This document shows, piece by piece, positions 48,959 to 58,839 of a DNA stretch of 64,000 nt (the stretch's first letter is position 1; every line of letters starts with the position of its first letter). Source of the stretch: Acidobacteriota bacterium (GTDB taxonomy: Bacteria; Acidobacteriota; Blastocatellia; UBA7656); the NCBI GenBank assembly GCA_040754075.1, contig JBFMDH010000004.1:248001-312000 (forward strand). The letters run 5' to 3'. The notes under the pieces were generated by a model, which worked only from the letters and a program-made list of their open reading frames with translations, was not told the DNA's origin and did no database searches. A program made the translations under genes and the position numbers.

Positions 48959-51181
48959 TTATTTTGCGGCAACCTCGAAACTCGATTCCAAACCGCCAAC
49001 CGAACTGTTGCCGACGAAAACTTTGAACTCGCCCGGCTCCACCGTAAATTTCAGGGCGCGATTGTAAAAGCCTAAATGCTCAGGCGCGAGGGTAAATTCG
49101 ACGCGCCGCTTTTCATTGGGCTTCAAACTGATGCGCTCAAACCCGCGCAACTCTTTTACCGGTCGGGTAATGCTTCCCGCCACATCGCGAATATAAAGTT
49201 GCACGACTTCATCACCGGCGCGTTTGCCGATGTTTTCAACCTCGATGCTCACTTTTATTTTGCCATTCGGTTGAATGCTTTTGGCGCTCAGTTGCAAATT
49301 CGACAGACGAAACTGTGTGTAACTCAAACCGTATCCGAACGGATAAAGTGGCGTCCACGCGACATCCAGATACTTCGAGGTATATTTGTTATTCGCATCC
49401 GGCGGACGACCGGTATTTTTATGGTTGTAATAAATCGGGCATTGTCCGACCGAACGCGGAAAGGTCACAGGCAATTTGCCGCCGGGGTTGACATCGCCAA
49501 ATAAGACATCGGCAATCGCGTTGCCCGCTTGGGTTCCTGCAAACCAGGTTTCCAAAATCGCCGGGGCATTTTCAGCAACCCAGTTGATGGCAAGTGGTCT
49601 GCCGTTCATCAACACCACAACCGTCGGTTTGCCTGTGGCGATGATGGCTTTCACCAAATCGAGTTGTTTGCCGGGCAAATCAAGCGAACTGCGTGATGCA
49701 GCTTCGCCGCTCATATCGGCGGTTTCACCGACAGTGATAACGGCGACATCGGATTCACGCGCGGCGCGAATCGCTTCATCAAACCCTGCGGTTGAATCGC
49801 TGCCGACCTCGCAGCCTTTCGCATAAATGATTTTAGTTGATGAACCGACTTTTGCTTTGATTCCTGCAAGCAAGGTGACGGCATCTTCTTTTCTGCCGTC
49901 GCCCGACCACGAACCAATCATATCGAGTTGGCTGTCAGCCAATGCGCCAATCACCGCGATTGAATTTAAGTTTTTACTGAGCGGCAACGTCTCGCGTTCA
50001 TTTTTCAGTAATACCATCGAACGCGCCGCCACTTCACGCGCCGCCGCTAAATTTTCTTTGCTTAAAATCGCTTGAGCCTCGCGCGATTCATCAACGAACG
50101 GTTTTTCAAAGAGCTTCAGTCGAAATTTGATTCTCAAAACTCGTCGCACCGCTTCATCAATGGTTGCCATGCTGAGTTTGCCTTCGCGGACGAGTTGCGC
50201 GCCGTTTTGATTGTAGAGGCGGCTCACCATCTCGATATCGACGCCCGCGTTCAGCGCGTGGCGCACCGCATCGGCTCCCGTAGGCGCGATGCCGTGATTC
50301 ATCAATTCGCGCACCGATTCATAATCGCTCACCATAATGCCATCGAATTTCCATTCGTTGCGCAATACCTGAGTGAGGGTAAATGGATTTGCCGAACCCG
50401 GCACCCCATCGATGTCATTGAACGAACTCATAAAGGTGCCAACGCCGGCATCAAGCGCCGCTTTGAATGGCGGAAAATAGGTTTCCCGCAAATCTCTTTC
50501 GGTGAGATTGGTGGTGTTGTAATCGCGCCCGGCTTCGGCTGCGCCATAGGCAACCCAGTGCTTGGCGCAGGCGACGACTTTGTCCGGGGCGCTGTAATCG
50601 TTGCCTTGAAACCCCTGAACACGGGCGCGCGCCATCGCCATGCCCAAATAGGTATCTTCGCCAGCGCCTTCGACGATGCGCCCCCAACGGGCATCACGCG
50701 CAATGTCGACCATCGGCGCAAATGTCCATCGCACGCCTGAGGCGCTGGCTTCACTGGCAGCAACGCTAGCAGCGCGTTCAACTGCGGCAGTATCCCAACT
50801 CGCCGCTTCGCCGAGCGGCACCGGAAAAATCGTTCGATAACCGTGAATCACATCAAACGCAAACAGCATGGGAATTTTTAAACGCGACTCATTGACTGCA
50901 ATGCGTTGCAATTCATTCACACGCTTTGCGCCGCGTATATTCAAGGTGGAACCCAGCGTGCCTTTGCGAATCATCTCAGGATGTTCGGGGCGGAAATTCC
51001 CGTTGGCTTCACCATCGAGTTGCTGCAATTGCCCAAGCTTTTCTTCAAGCGTCATGCGTCGCAGCAGGGCATTGATGCGACTTTCGATACTATCATTGCG
51101 CGGCGGTAAGGCTATCGACGGAAGCGTTAAAAATAGTAAAGCGGGTAAAAGTAGAAGCCTGTTGACTTTCAAAACCTTCAT
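48959..51181 (-). CDS. bglX: Periplasmic beta-glucosidase (GH3), BglX-like, 740 aa
   Basis: A signal peptide (LKVNRLLLLPALLFLTLPSI) is followed by the GH3 barrel, with MTLEEKLGQLQQLDG, RWGRIVEGAGEDTYLG, CAKHWVAYGAAEAGRDYN and GIMVSDYESVRELMNHG (Asp nucleophile in SDY). The second domain and a C-terminal fibronectin-III-like domain (ELRGFERISLKPNEKRRVEF) follow. It would split short beta-glucosides, including sophorooligosaccharides from GH144. The ATG at 51181 is chosen because the signal peptide begins there. Confidence 0.9.
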   Translation of the reverse strand: MKVLKVNRLLLLPALLFLTLPSIALPPRNDSIESRINALLRRMTLEEKLGQLQQLDGEANGNFRPEHPEMIRKGTLGSTLNIRGAKRVNELQRIAVNESRLKIPMLFAFDVIHGYRTIFPVPLGEAASWDTAAVERAASVAASEASASGVRWTFAPMVDIARDARWGRIVEGAGEDTYLGMAMARARVQGFQGNDYSAPDKVVACAKHWVAYGAAEAGRDYNTTNLTERDLRETYFPPFKAALDAGVGTFMSSFNDIDGVPGSANPFTLTQVLRNEWKFDGIMVSDYESVRELMNHGIAPTGADAVRHALNAGVDIEMVSRLYNQNGAQLVREGKLSMATIDEAVRRVLRIKFRLKLFEKPFVDESREAQAILSKENLAAAREVAARSMVLLKNERETLPLSKNLNSIAVIGALADSQLDMIGSWSGDGRKEDAVTLLAGIKAKVGSSTKIIYAKGCEVGSDSTAGFDEAIRAARESDVAVITVGETADMSGEAASRSSLDLPGKQLDLVKAIIATGKPTVVVLMNGRPLAINWVAENAPAILETWFAGTQAGNAIADVLFGDVNPGGKLPVTFPRSVGQCPIYYNHKNTGRPPDANNKYTSKYLDVAWTPLYPFGYGLSYTQFRLSNLQLSAKSIQPNGKIKVSIEVENIGKRAGDEVVQLYIRDVAGSITRPVKELRGFERISLKPNEKRRVEFTLAPEHLGFYNRALKFTVEPGEFKVFVGNSSVGGLESSFEVAAK

Positions 51182-51277
51182 CTTCAAGGCACTCCTTGCT
51201 GGACGTCTCATTCGTCCCTGCTAAATCGGTTTACGAATTGAATCTCCACTGCGTATACTTCAACAAACTGGCAAACC

Positions 51278-52669
51278 ATGAATGGTATAAAAAAATTGTT
51301 ACGAAAAAAAAAATCAACGGTCGCCCGGTTACATTTTGCGATTAGCTTGATGGTTATGTTCGGGGCGCTGTTTTATGGTTGTGCGGCAAACCTCTTTGCG
51401 AACCCCTTGCAAAACCCTGCGCCGCCTGCAACCGTTGAAACCTTGTTGCAGGAAGCGGTCACATTTCTCAAAGCGCAAAACCTGAGCGAGGCTGAATCGC
51501 GATTGCGGCGCGCGCTCAAACTGGCTCCGCAAAATGCCGATGCCCACAATCTGCTCGGCATCGTTCTCGATCAACAAGGTAAGGCTGCCGAATCCGAACG
51601 CGAATATCGCGCTGCCTTGCGCCTCAACCCCAATTCAATTTCAGCCCGCGCCAATCTGGGCGTTTTACTCGCTCGCGGCAAACGTGACAGCGAAGCTATC
51701 GAGAATTTTGAAGCCGTGTTAAAACTGGCTCCCGACCACCCGCAGGCAACCATCAATCTCGGATTGCTGTATGCTTCTCGCAAAGACTTTCAACGAGCGG
51801 CGAATTTGCTGACGCGAGCCAATGAATTACAGCCCAATACGTTTGACATTCTTCTGCACCTGGGCATTGCGCGTTATCATTTGCAACAGCTTGATGACGC
51901 TGCCAAGACGTTTATCGCCGCATCGAGTCTGGCAAATCATGCCGCCGAGCCGTTTTACTTTCTCGGTTTGATCGCGGCGGCGCGCGGCGAGGACGAAACC
52001 GCTTCCGAATATCTGGAGAAATCTCTGGCGCTTCGCCCGCAATACCCTGAAGCCAATTTCAAACTCGGTGAGTTACTGCAAAAGCATCAACTTTATAAAT
52101 CGGCAAAAGAGTTTTACGAACGCGCTTTAGCACAAGACCCCACGCAGCCGGCTTATTATGCGAGATTGGGTGGAACCTATATCCTGCTGGCAAATTTTGA
52201 ACAGGCGCTTCTGGTCTTTCAGCAGGCGACCGAGCGATTTGCGAAAAACGCCGATATGCACTATTTTCTTGCGCTCGCGGCGCGTGGCATTGCCGATTAC
52301 GAACTGGCGCAAACGGCGCTGCGCAAATCGCTCGCCCTGCAACCTGATCAACCGGACGCGCTGGCGCTTTTAGGCGCAATCATCAGCGACCGTGGCGCTG
52401 CTGTCGAAGCCGAAAAACTGTTGCGCCGCGCCGTCAGGCTGGATGACAAACATTTCAATGCTCATCATGACCTGGGACTGTTGTTGGTTAGAACCCAGCG
52501 GTACAACGAAGCCTTGCTTATCCTGCAACGCGCCGCCGCGTTGAATAACGAAGATGCCGACACCCATTATCAACTCTTCATCACCTTATCGAGACTCAAG
52601 CGCAGAGAAGAGGCAGAGCGCGAACTCGCCATCTACAAGCAACTCATGGAAAAATCAAAGAACAAATAA
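51278..52669 (+). CDS. TPR-repeat protein with N-terminal anchor, 463 aa
   Basis: An N-terminal hydrophobic segment (HFAISLMVMFGALFYGC) could be a signal or lipobox (FYGC). From residue 50 on there are about eleven tetratricopeptide repeats (AHNLLGIVLDQQGKAAESER and so on). TPR proteins are docking platforms for complexes. It is divergent from the GH3 gene with 96 bases between and convergent with the TonB receptor. Confidence 0.88.
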   Translation: MNGIKKLLRKKKSTVARLHFAISLMVMFGALFYGCAANLFANPLQNPAPPATVETLLQEAVTFLKAQNLSEAESRLRRALKLAPQNADAHNLLGIVLDQQGKAAESEREYRAALRLNPNSISARANLGVLLARGKRDSEAIENFEAVLKLAPDHPQATINLGLLYASRKDFQRAANLLTRANELQPNTFDILLHLGIARYHLQQLDDAAKTFIAASSLANHAAEPFYFLGLIAAARGEDETASEYLEKSLALRPQYPEANFKLGELLQKHQLYKSAKEFYERALAQDPTQPAYYARLGGTYILLANFEQALLVFQQATERFAKNADMHYFLALAARGIADYELAQTALRKSLALQPDQPDALALLGAIISDRGAAVEAEKLLRRAVRLDDKHFNAHHDLGLLLVRTQRYNEALLILQRAAALNNEDADTHYQLFITLSRLKRREEAERELAIYKQLMEKSKNK

Positions 52670-52671
52670 AG

Positions 52672-52706
52672 GCGCGAAGAACAGGTCAATTGCCCGTTCT
52701 TCGCGC
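52672..52706. terminator. Strong hairpin between convergent genes
   Basis: GCGCGAAGAAC and GTTCTTCGCGC are perfect 11-bp arms around a 13-base loop. No T run follows on either strand, so it may stabilise RNA ends more than stop transcription. Confidence 0.5.
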
Positions 52707-52785
52707 TGATATGCAACATCCTTTTTCATCTTACTCATAAAAGTCAGGGTGACCTTCCTTTCAGATTTGGAAAGTCACCTGAGAT

Positions 52786-55700
52786 TTAGAAACTGAACCG
52801 CGCCTGGAACTCGATGACACGACCGGCTAACGCGCCGTCGGGTTCACCAAATGTCGGGCGATTGACGAACACCCCATTGCTGAACGCCTGGAAGGGCGAC
52901 AGGTTGAGGTTGTTGAAGGTGTTGAAAATGTTGAAACGCAAATCGAGTCCGACGTTTTCACCCAGGACTCCGAAATTCGGCAACCCGAAACGTTTCGCCA
53001 GACTCAGGTCTGTAGAAAAGTATTTGGGACCGCGAAAGACATTGCGTCCGATTCCCGGCGGATTCAAATCAAACGTGGGAGTTCCGGTTGCATCGGTTCG
53101 CACCGTTGTACTGAAATAGGCGGAGCCGCCGCCCGGGAAGATGCCGTTCGGGCGCAGGAAATTGTCGTTGGAATTGCTCGACGGTTGTTTGCCGAGGAAG
53201 TTGGTCGGGCGAATCGGGCCAAAGAAGTTGCCGTTTGGACCTCTGAGACCCTGATCGATTTTAGGCGTCCAGGGGAAACCTGTATGCTTGGTGATGATGG
53301 CGCTGATTTGCCAGCCGCCAAGCAACTTGCCTGTCCAATCCGTCTGTTTTCTGAAAAACGGCAAATCCCACACCGCCGAACCGGCAAAGAAATGTCGGAC
53401 ATCGAAATCCGAAGGTCCGTGTTCCTGACGATTGTCAACCGGATAGGTTTGGTTGGTGCAACCGCAAGGCGCTTCATAGGATGTGGAGTCAATGCTCTTG
53501 CTGAAACGGTAATTGAAATCAAATTGCAAGCCGCCTGAGAAGCGTCTTTGCAAACGCGCCAGCAAGGCATTGTAGTTAGTGTTGACATCCGGCACGGCAA
53601 AATACACCGCGAAGAAATGCGGATTCTGAACCGGCTGAACCAGATGTTGCGGAACAATGCGAACGAACTTGTGACCGGTGGTTCCTTGATAGCCGAGGGT
53701 TGCGGTTAATTTGCCAGGCAGTTCGTATTGTCCTTCAAGTGAGTAACGATAGACATAAGAATTCGGCAGATCGGGGAAGGTGCCGTAAATTTCGATTGCG
53801 CCAACTCTCGGCGCGCCAGTCGCCGGGTCGATGCCGCCGCCGAGAACCGAGTTTGCCGGGTAACTGAATGGTGAATTGCTGCTGCCCAGCGCATAGAGAA
53901 TCTGCCCGTCAACAAAGGGTCTCGCCCAATCTTCGCCGCCTGCGGCTCCAGCGCCGCCACAGCAGATGCCATAGCGCGCGCCATTGGGTGGATTGGCGCG
54001 GGCGTTTGCCAATAAAGCGTTCGGCAAACGGTCGAAACCAACTCCGAAACCACCGCGCACCACGCCTTTTTCGTTAAGCAGTTTCGGACTCCAGGCAAAA
54101 CCGATTTGCGGTCCGAAGTTGTTGTAGTCGGAATTGCTGAGCTTATCAACCGTAACTACTTTGGCATCTGCCAAACCTTGTGAGCCGAAAACCAGATTTC
54201 CCAATTGTCCGCCGCGCGCCGTAATCGGTTGAAAATATTCCCAGCGCAATCCGAGATTCAAGGTTAAATTGGGACGGAATTTCCAGTCATCCTGGAAGAA
54301 GAAACTGAGGTCGCCACTCTTGAACCCGGTATCGTTGGCTTGCGGTGTGCCGCTGGCATCAGCGTTAATCGCCTCGAAAATCGGCGTGTCATTGGCAAAG
54401 TTCCAGGGTCTGACAAATGAGTAGAGCGGACGCGCCCCGCCGGAACCGGTATCGTCGTTCAAGTCGATACGATATTCGGCACCCGCCTTCAAAGCATGGC
54501 TACCTATGACTTTGGTTAATGAATCACGAAAATCCAACTGGGTTTCTTTGAGAACGCCGGGGGTATTTTCCGAGCGGTTGGCGCCAAAACGCAGACGGTC
54601 GCCGCCCGGCAGTAAGCCTTCGATTTCAATACGCGGAATGCCGAAATTGACCTCCGGGTTCGCGGAAATTTCGTCAAACGACCAGCGCGTGATATTGAAG
54701 CGGGCTTCGTTCAACATGGTTGCTGAGAGATTGCGTGTGTAAATTACCCCGACATCCCAGTTCAATCTGTCGGAGGTAATGTCTGCCATCGGTCGGCTTT
54801 GCGCCGCTGAATCGGAGACGAAATTGGTCACCGGCGTGAAAAATGCCGTGAACGCAACGTTATCTTTTTGCGACACGGTGTAGTCAACACGCGTGAAATA
54901 CTGGTTGCCTCGAAAACGTGTCGGGTCGACAAGCAACACATATTGCAAGTCGGGAATGCCATCAAGACCTCCACCGAGCGGCGCGCTGAACGGCACATAT
55001 TGTCCCGGCGAGCCGGACGGCGAACCAATATCAAACCCACCGGCAACGAGTTGGCAGGAAGGCACAGCGAAACTGGCATCGGCGCAGGTGCGCGACAAGG
55101 TGCTGACAATCCGCGGTTCGATGCCCGGTTGCGTTAAAATTTTTGCCGCAATCGAATTGGGTCGCACGCTGCGAATCAGTTGACGAAGTTGCGGCGTTTC
55201 TACGAAGGCTTGGTGAGTGTTGTTGGTGTTGCTGCGAAAGCCTTCATACGAGAAGAAGAAAAACAAACGGTTTTGAATAACCGGACCGCCCAGACTGCCG
55301 CCATAGGATTTGTTCAACTGCTCGACACGTTGCGGCGCAGAAAGGCGCGTGGTTCCGGGAATGCCGAAGAATTGATTGAAGGCGTTCAAGCCCGGACTGG
55401 TATATCTGTAAAAACCGCTGCCGTGAAAATTGTTGGTGCCATTTTGCGTAACCACTTTGATTTGTGCGCCGCTGTTGCGTCCATCTTCGGCTGAATAGGT
55501 GGTGGAGGTTACTTGCAACTCTTTAATGCTTTCCTGCGACGGGGTAATTACCGCAGCCCCACCCCAGGTTTGACTGTTTACACTGATGCCGTCAATCTGA
55601 AAATTATTAGAAGAAACGCGCTGTCCGTTGGCGCTGATGGGAACCTGATTTTCAGTTGAAAAGATCGACACGCTTGAGCCGCCCGGGCCGCTGGTGTTTG

Positions 55701-56250
55701 GCAAATTGGCAGCGCCGCCGTTGGCTGAACGCGCGCCTTCGCCAAAGACGCCGGGCGTCAGTCTGAGCAAAGAGAAGGGGTCGCGTCCGGCTTGCGGTAA
55801 ACGCAAAACTTCCAGATTGGAGAGTGTTTTGTTGATACTGGCATTTTCGGTTTGCAGCGGGGCTTCGCTGGTGGCGGTCACGGTTACCGATTCGGCAACC
55901 TGCCCTGCTTCAAGGGTAATATTGATGCCCTGCGTTTCTTCCGCATGAATAACGTAGTTTTCCAGAACTTTCTTTTTAAAGCCGTCGAGTTCGGCAGTCA
56001 CCGTGTAGACGCCTGGCGCAAGTCCGGTTACACGATAGAAGCCTTCGTCGCTGCTTTGTACTTGTTGCGTTTTTCCAGTTTCTTTATTGGTAACAGTAAT
56101 CGTTGCGCCCGAAACGACTGCGCCCGACGCATCGGTTATTGTACCTTGAATGCTGGCTTTGAATTGTGCTTTAGCGGTTAATGAAAACCCGAAAAGCAAG
56201 GCAAATCCAAAGGTCAAGCAAAATAGTTTTTTCCATGATTGATACATCAC
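52786..56250 (-). CDS. Oar-like TonB-dependent outer-membrane receptor, 1154 aa
   Basis: A signal peptide (LFCLTFGFALLFGFSLTAKA) is followed by a carboxypeptidase-regulatory-like beta domain (IQGTITDASGAVVSGATITV), a plug domain (SSNNFQIDGISVNSQTW; GRNSGAQIKVVTQNGTNNFHG) and a long beta barrel ending in the aromatic EFQARFSF. This is the size and layout of the Oar-type receptors that abound in Acidobacteriota. It probably imports an oligosaccharide. A LacI-type operator lies in its upstream region. Confidence 0.9.
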   Translation of the reverse strand: MMYQSWKKLFCLTFGFALLFGFSLTAKAQFKASIQGTITDASGAVVSGATITVTNKETGKTQQVQSSDEGFYRVTGLAPGVYTVTAELDGFKKKVLENYVIHAEETQGINITLEAGQVAESVTVTATSEAPLQTENASINKTLSNLEVLRLPQAGRDPFSLLRLTPGVFGEGARSANGGAANLPNTSGPGGSSVSIFSTENQVPISANGQRVSSNNFQIDGISVNSQTWGGAAVITPSQESIKELQVTSTTYSAEDGRNSGAQIKVVTQNGTNNFHGSGFYRYTSPGLNAFNQFFGIPGTTRLSAPQRVEQLNKSYGGSLGGPVIQNRLFFFFSYEGFRSNTNNTHQAFVETPQLRQLIRSVRPNSIAAKILTQPGIEPRIVSTLSRTCADASFAVPSCQLVAGGFDIGSPSGSPGQYVPFSAPLGGGLDGIPDLQYVLLVDPTRFRGNQYFTRVDYTVSQKDNVAFTAFFTPVTNFVSDSAAQSRPMADITSDRLNWDVGVIYTRNLSATMLNEARFNITRWSFDEISANPEVNFGIPRIEIEGLLPGGDRLRFGANRSENTPGVLKETQLDFRDSLTKVIGSHALKAGAEYRIDLNDDTGSGGARPLYSFVRPWNFANDTPIFEAINADASGTPQANDTGFKSGDLSFFFQDDWKFRPNLTLNLGLRWEYFQPITARGGQLGNLVFGSQGLADAKVVTVDKLSNSDYNNFGPQIGFAWSPKLLNEKGVVRGGFGVGFDRLPNALLANARANPPNGARYGICCGGAGAAGGEDWARPFVDGQILYALGSSNSPFSYPANSVLGGGIDPATGAPRVGAIEIYGTFPDLPNSYVYRYSLEGQYELPGKLTATLGYQGTTGHKFVRIVPQHLVQPVQNPHFFAVYFAVPDVNTNYNALLARLQRRFSGGLQFDFNYRFSKSIDSTSYEAPCGCTNQTYPVDNRQEHGPSDFDVRHFFAGSAVWDLPFFRKQTDWTGKLLGGWQISAIITKHTGFPWTPKIDQGLRGPNGNFFGPIRPTNFLGKQPSSNSNDNFLRPNGIFPGGGSAYFSTTVRTDATGTPTFDLNPPGIGRNVFRGPKYFSTDLSLAKRFGLPNFGVLGENVGLDLRFNIFNTFNNLNLSPFQAFSNGVFVNRPTFGEPDGALAGRVIEFQARFSF

Positions 56251-56332
56251 TTGCCCCTCCGACGATTAATTTGATTTGCAACGGCGGTTTGCGTGAGTAC
56301 GCCTTCGTTGCAAAGCGAAATGGTTTAAGCTT

Positions 56333-56348
56333 ACTAAAACGATTTAGT
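56333..56348. promoter_or_regulatory. LacI-type operator between receptor and regulator
   Basis: ACTAAAACGATTTAGT is palindromic apart from its centre (arms ACTAAA/TTTAGT, central CG), the form of LacI/GalR operators. It lies in the 228-base region between the TonB receptor and the divergent LacI gene, so it could control both. Confidence 0.6.
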
Positions 56349-56478
56349 TAATACGTTCCGCAGACTAGCACTGTCCCAAAATGGAGTCAAGCGGATTTTG
56401 GTCAAGTGAAAAATAAAATATCCATGCTTGCCGGGGGAACGCTTGATTTGAAAAGGTCGATATGCGAAACTCCGCACT

Positions 56479-57582
56479 ATGCCGCGCAAAAAAAGCGACA
56501 TTGCTGCCAGCAAAAAGCGGGGAATTGAACATCATCGCTCAATCAGCCTGAAACAACTGGCTGCTCATGTGGGCTTGTCACCGACAACCGTCTCCTTCGT
56601 TTTAAACGATTCGCCGCTTGCGAGCACCATTCCCCAGGAAACCAAAGACCGCATCTTCGATGCCGCCAGAGAATTGAATTATCGTCCCAACTTTTTAGCG
56701 CGGTCGCTGAGAACGCAGCGCAGTTATACGATAGGTGTCCTGGTTCCCGAAGTCAGCGGCGGTTACACGGCAGGCGTCATGAATGGCATCGAAGAATACC
56801 TTCTTGAAAAAGGCTATTTTTATATTGTTGCAAGCCACCGCCATAAACCCGAACTGCTGGATTATTATCCCAAACTTTTTCTTGACCGTTGTGTCGAAGG
56901 CATCATCGGGGTCGATACGCCGATTCACAAACCGCAACTGTTGCCGATGGTTTCGGTATCAGGACACGAAGACATCAAAGGCGTCACCAACATTGTTTTA
57001 GACCACCAGAAAGCCGCCGAACTGGCGATTGAATACATCGTCCGTATGGGACATCAACAGCTTGCGGTGATCAAAGGGCAGGCGTTCAGTTCCGATACCC
57101 AAGTGCGTTGGGACACCCTCAGCAATGCCGCCAAACAACATAATATTCGTATCAATCCTCAATTGGTTTCATCGCTTGAAGGCGATTCGCCGTCGCCGGA
57201 AATCGGTTATCAGGCGGCAAAAAAATTGCTCGCCGCAGGCAACCCGTTTAGCGCGGTTTTCGCCTTCAATGACATTTCGGCAATCGGCGCAATCAGCGCC
57301 TTTCGTGAAGCCGGTTTTCGGGTTCCCGAAGACATTTCGGTTATCGGCTTTGATGACATAGACAGCGCTTCGTTTCATAACCCGCCGCTTACCACCATTC
57401 GTCAACCGCTCAGACGGATGGGTTGGTATGCCGCCGAAACTCTGCTCGACCGCATCACCAAAGGCGCAGATTTCCACTACCCGGAAATATTAACCGTCGA
57501 ACCGAAATTGATTATTCGCCAGTCAACCGCCGCCGCTCCGGCGAATGGAGCGATGAAAAAAATCAGAGCCCGAGGTCGTTAA
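56479..57582 (+). CDS. LacI-family transcriptional regulator, 367 aa
   Basis: The N-terminal HTH reads SLKQLAAHVGLSPTTVSFVL followed by a hinge helix (NYRPNFLARSLRTQRSYTIG). The sugar-binding domain carries SVIGFDDIDSASFHNPPLTT, standard for the family. It likely controls the neighbouring receptor, and by extension the glucan genes, through the operator at 56333-56348. The ATG is at 56479. It overlaps no other real gene; the MFS gene starts 38 bases after it. Confidence 0.92.
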   Translation: MPRKKSDIAASKKRGIEHHRSISLKQLAAHVGLSPTTVSFVLNDSPLASTIPQETKDRIFDAARELNYRPNFLARSLRTQRSYTIGVLVPEVSGGYTAGVMNGIEEYLLEKGYFYIVASHRHKPELLDYYPKLFLDRCVEGIIGVDTPIHKPQLLPMVSVSGHEDIKGVTNIVLDHQKAAELAIEYIVRMGHQQLAVIKGQAFSSDTQVRWDTLSNAAKQHNIRINPQLVSSLEGDSPSPEIGYQAAKKLLAAGNPFSAVFAFNDISAIGAISAFREAGFRVPEDISVIGFDDIDSASFHNPPLTTIRQPLRRMGWYAAETLLDRITKGADFHYPEILTVEPKLIIRQSTAAAPANGAMKKIRARGR

Positions 57583-57620
57583 TTCAACTCTGCTCATCCG
57601 CATTCCGCAAGCGATTCATC

Positions 57621-58817
57621 ATGCTGCAAACCGCGCAAAACCCCAAAAGCGAAAAAAACCAACTAAACCTGATTGTTCACGTCGGGTTTGCTTTGACAGG
57701 TGTGGTGACGACGATGATGGGCGCTGTTCTGCCGATGTTTACACAGCGTTGGTCGATTGATGATGCGCAAGCCGGCTACCTGTTTGCCGCGCAAAATGTC
57801 GGCGGCTTGCTGACCACACTTTTTGTCGGAGAAATCATTAAGCGTTTTGGCATCAAAGCGGCTCTGGTAGCCGGTTTCGGGTTACTGGCAACCGGAGTTG
57901 CGGGATTGAATGTCAGTCAGTTCGGTTTCGGCATCGCAGCCGTTTTCTTATACGGGCTGGGTTTGGGGATTGCCCTTCCTGCATCGAATATTTTAATTGC
58001 CGAACTCAACCGCGAACGCCGGGCGGCGGCGTTGAATATTTTGAATTTCATCTGGTGCATCGGGGCGGTTATCGGTACGCCTGCACTGAGCCTGTTGATC
58101 GCGCGACTCAACCTCTGGTTGCCTCTCGGCGGACTGACCTTTGTGCTGTTTGGCATCGGAGTGATACTTTCGCAATTAACAGGTTGCTTTGAAACCGAAA
58201 CGCAAAAAAATATTCAACCAACTTCATCAAAGACAACCGATGATTCAAAAATTCGCTTTGCGCTCTACATTTGCGCCTTCGCCTTTCTGGTGGTTGGCAT
58301 AGAAAATTCTTTGAGCGGATGGATTGCCTCTTTGGTTACCCGACTTGATGCCTCGCAACGTTCATTTGCATCAATGTATCAGGCGGTTTTCTGGGTCGCC
58401 ATGCTTTTCGGCAGAGCCTCTGCGCCAAAAACCCTTTCGCGCATCTCGGAAATGCAATTGCTGCTGCTGGGCGTTAGCATCGCAACACTGGGCATGGCGA
58501 CGATTCTAGCGTCAGTTAACTTCGCCATGATTTTATTGGGTATATTTATTTCAGGGTTGGGACTCTCAACGATTTTTCCAACCACCATTGCAATTTTTTC
58601 GCAGGTTCTCGGCGCACAGGCAGGGCAAAAATCGAACTGGCTGTTTGCCAGCGCCAGTTTCGGAAGTTCTCTGTTGCCCTTTCTGGTCGGCGTCGTTTCT
58701 TCACGGGTTACCAATCTGCGCGTCGGTTTAAGTGTTGCGCTGATTGCGGGCGTTTTCGCAACCATCTTACAGGTTCAACTGCGACGACTGGCGCAAAGGA
58801 ATTCAGAACCTCACTAA
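57621..58817 (+). CDS. MFS sugar transporter, 398 aa
   Basis: Twelve hydrophobic helices are visible (LIVHVGFALTGVVTTMMGAV, LFGIGVILSQLTGCF and so on), with the MFS loop pattern GEIIKRFGIKAALVAGFG between helices 2 and 3. It resembles the FHS-type sugar permeases of this superfamily. The ATG at 57621 gives a normal N-terminus; the frame back to 57423 lies inside the LacI gene. It would take up the sugars freed by the glucosidases. Confidence 0.85.
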   Translation: MLQTAQNPKSEKNQLNLIVHVGFALTGVVTTMMGAVLPMFTQRWSIDDAQAGYLFAAQNVGGLLTTLFVGEIIKRFGIKAALVAGFGLLATGVAGLNVSQFGFGIAAVFLYGLGLGIALPASNILIAELNRERRAAALNILNFIWCIGAVIGTPALSLLIARLNLWLPLGGLTFVLFGIGVILSQLTGCFETETQKNIQPTSSKTTDDSKIRFALYICAFAFLVVGIENSLSGWIASLVTRLDASQRSFASMYQAVFWVAMLFGRASAPKTLSRISEMQLLLLGVSIATLGMATILASVNFAMILLGIFISGLGLSTIFPTTIAIFSQVLGAQAGQKSNWLFASASFGSSLLPFLVGVVSSRVTNLRVGLSVALIAGVFATILQVQLRRLAQRNSEPH

Positions 58818-58839
58818 TGCCGCCAACGTACAGCCAGTT

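Noticed and set aside
51571-52573. Several long antisense ORFs across the TPR, TonB receptor and GH3 genes
   Set aside because: They mirror codon bias of the real genes and lack starts, domains or ribosome sites.
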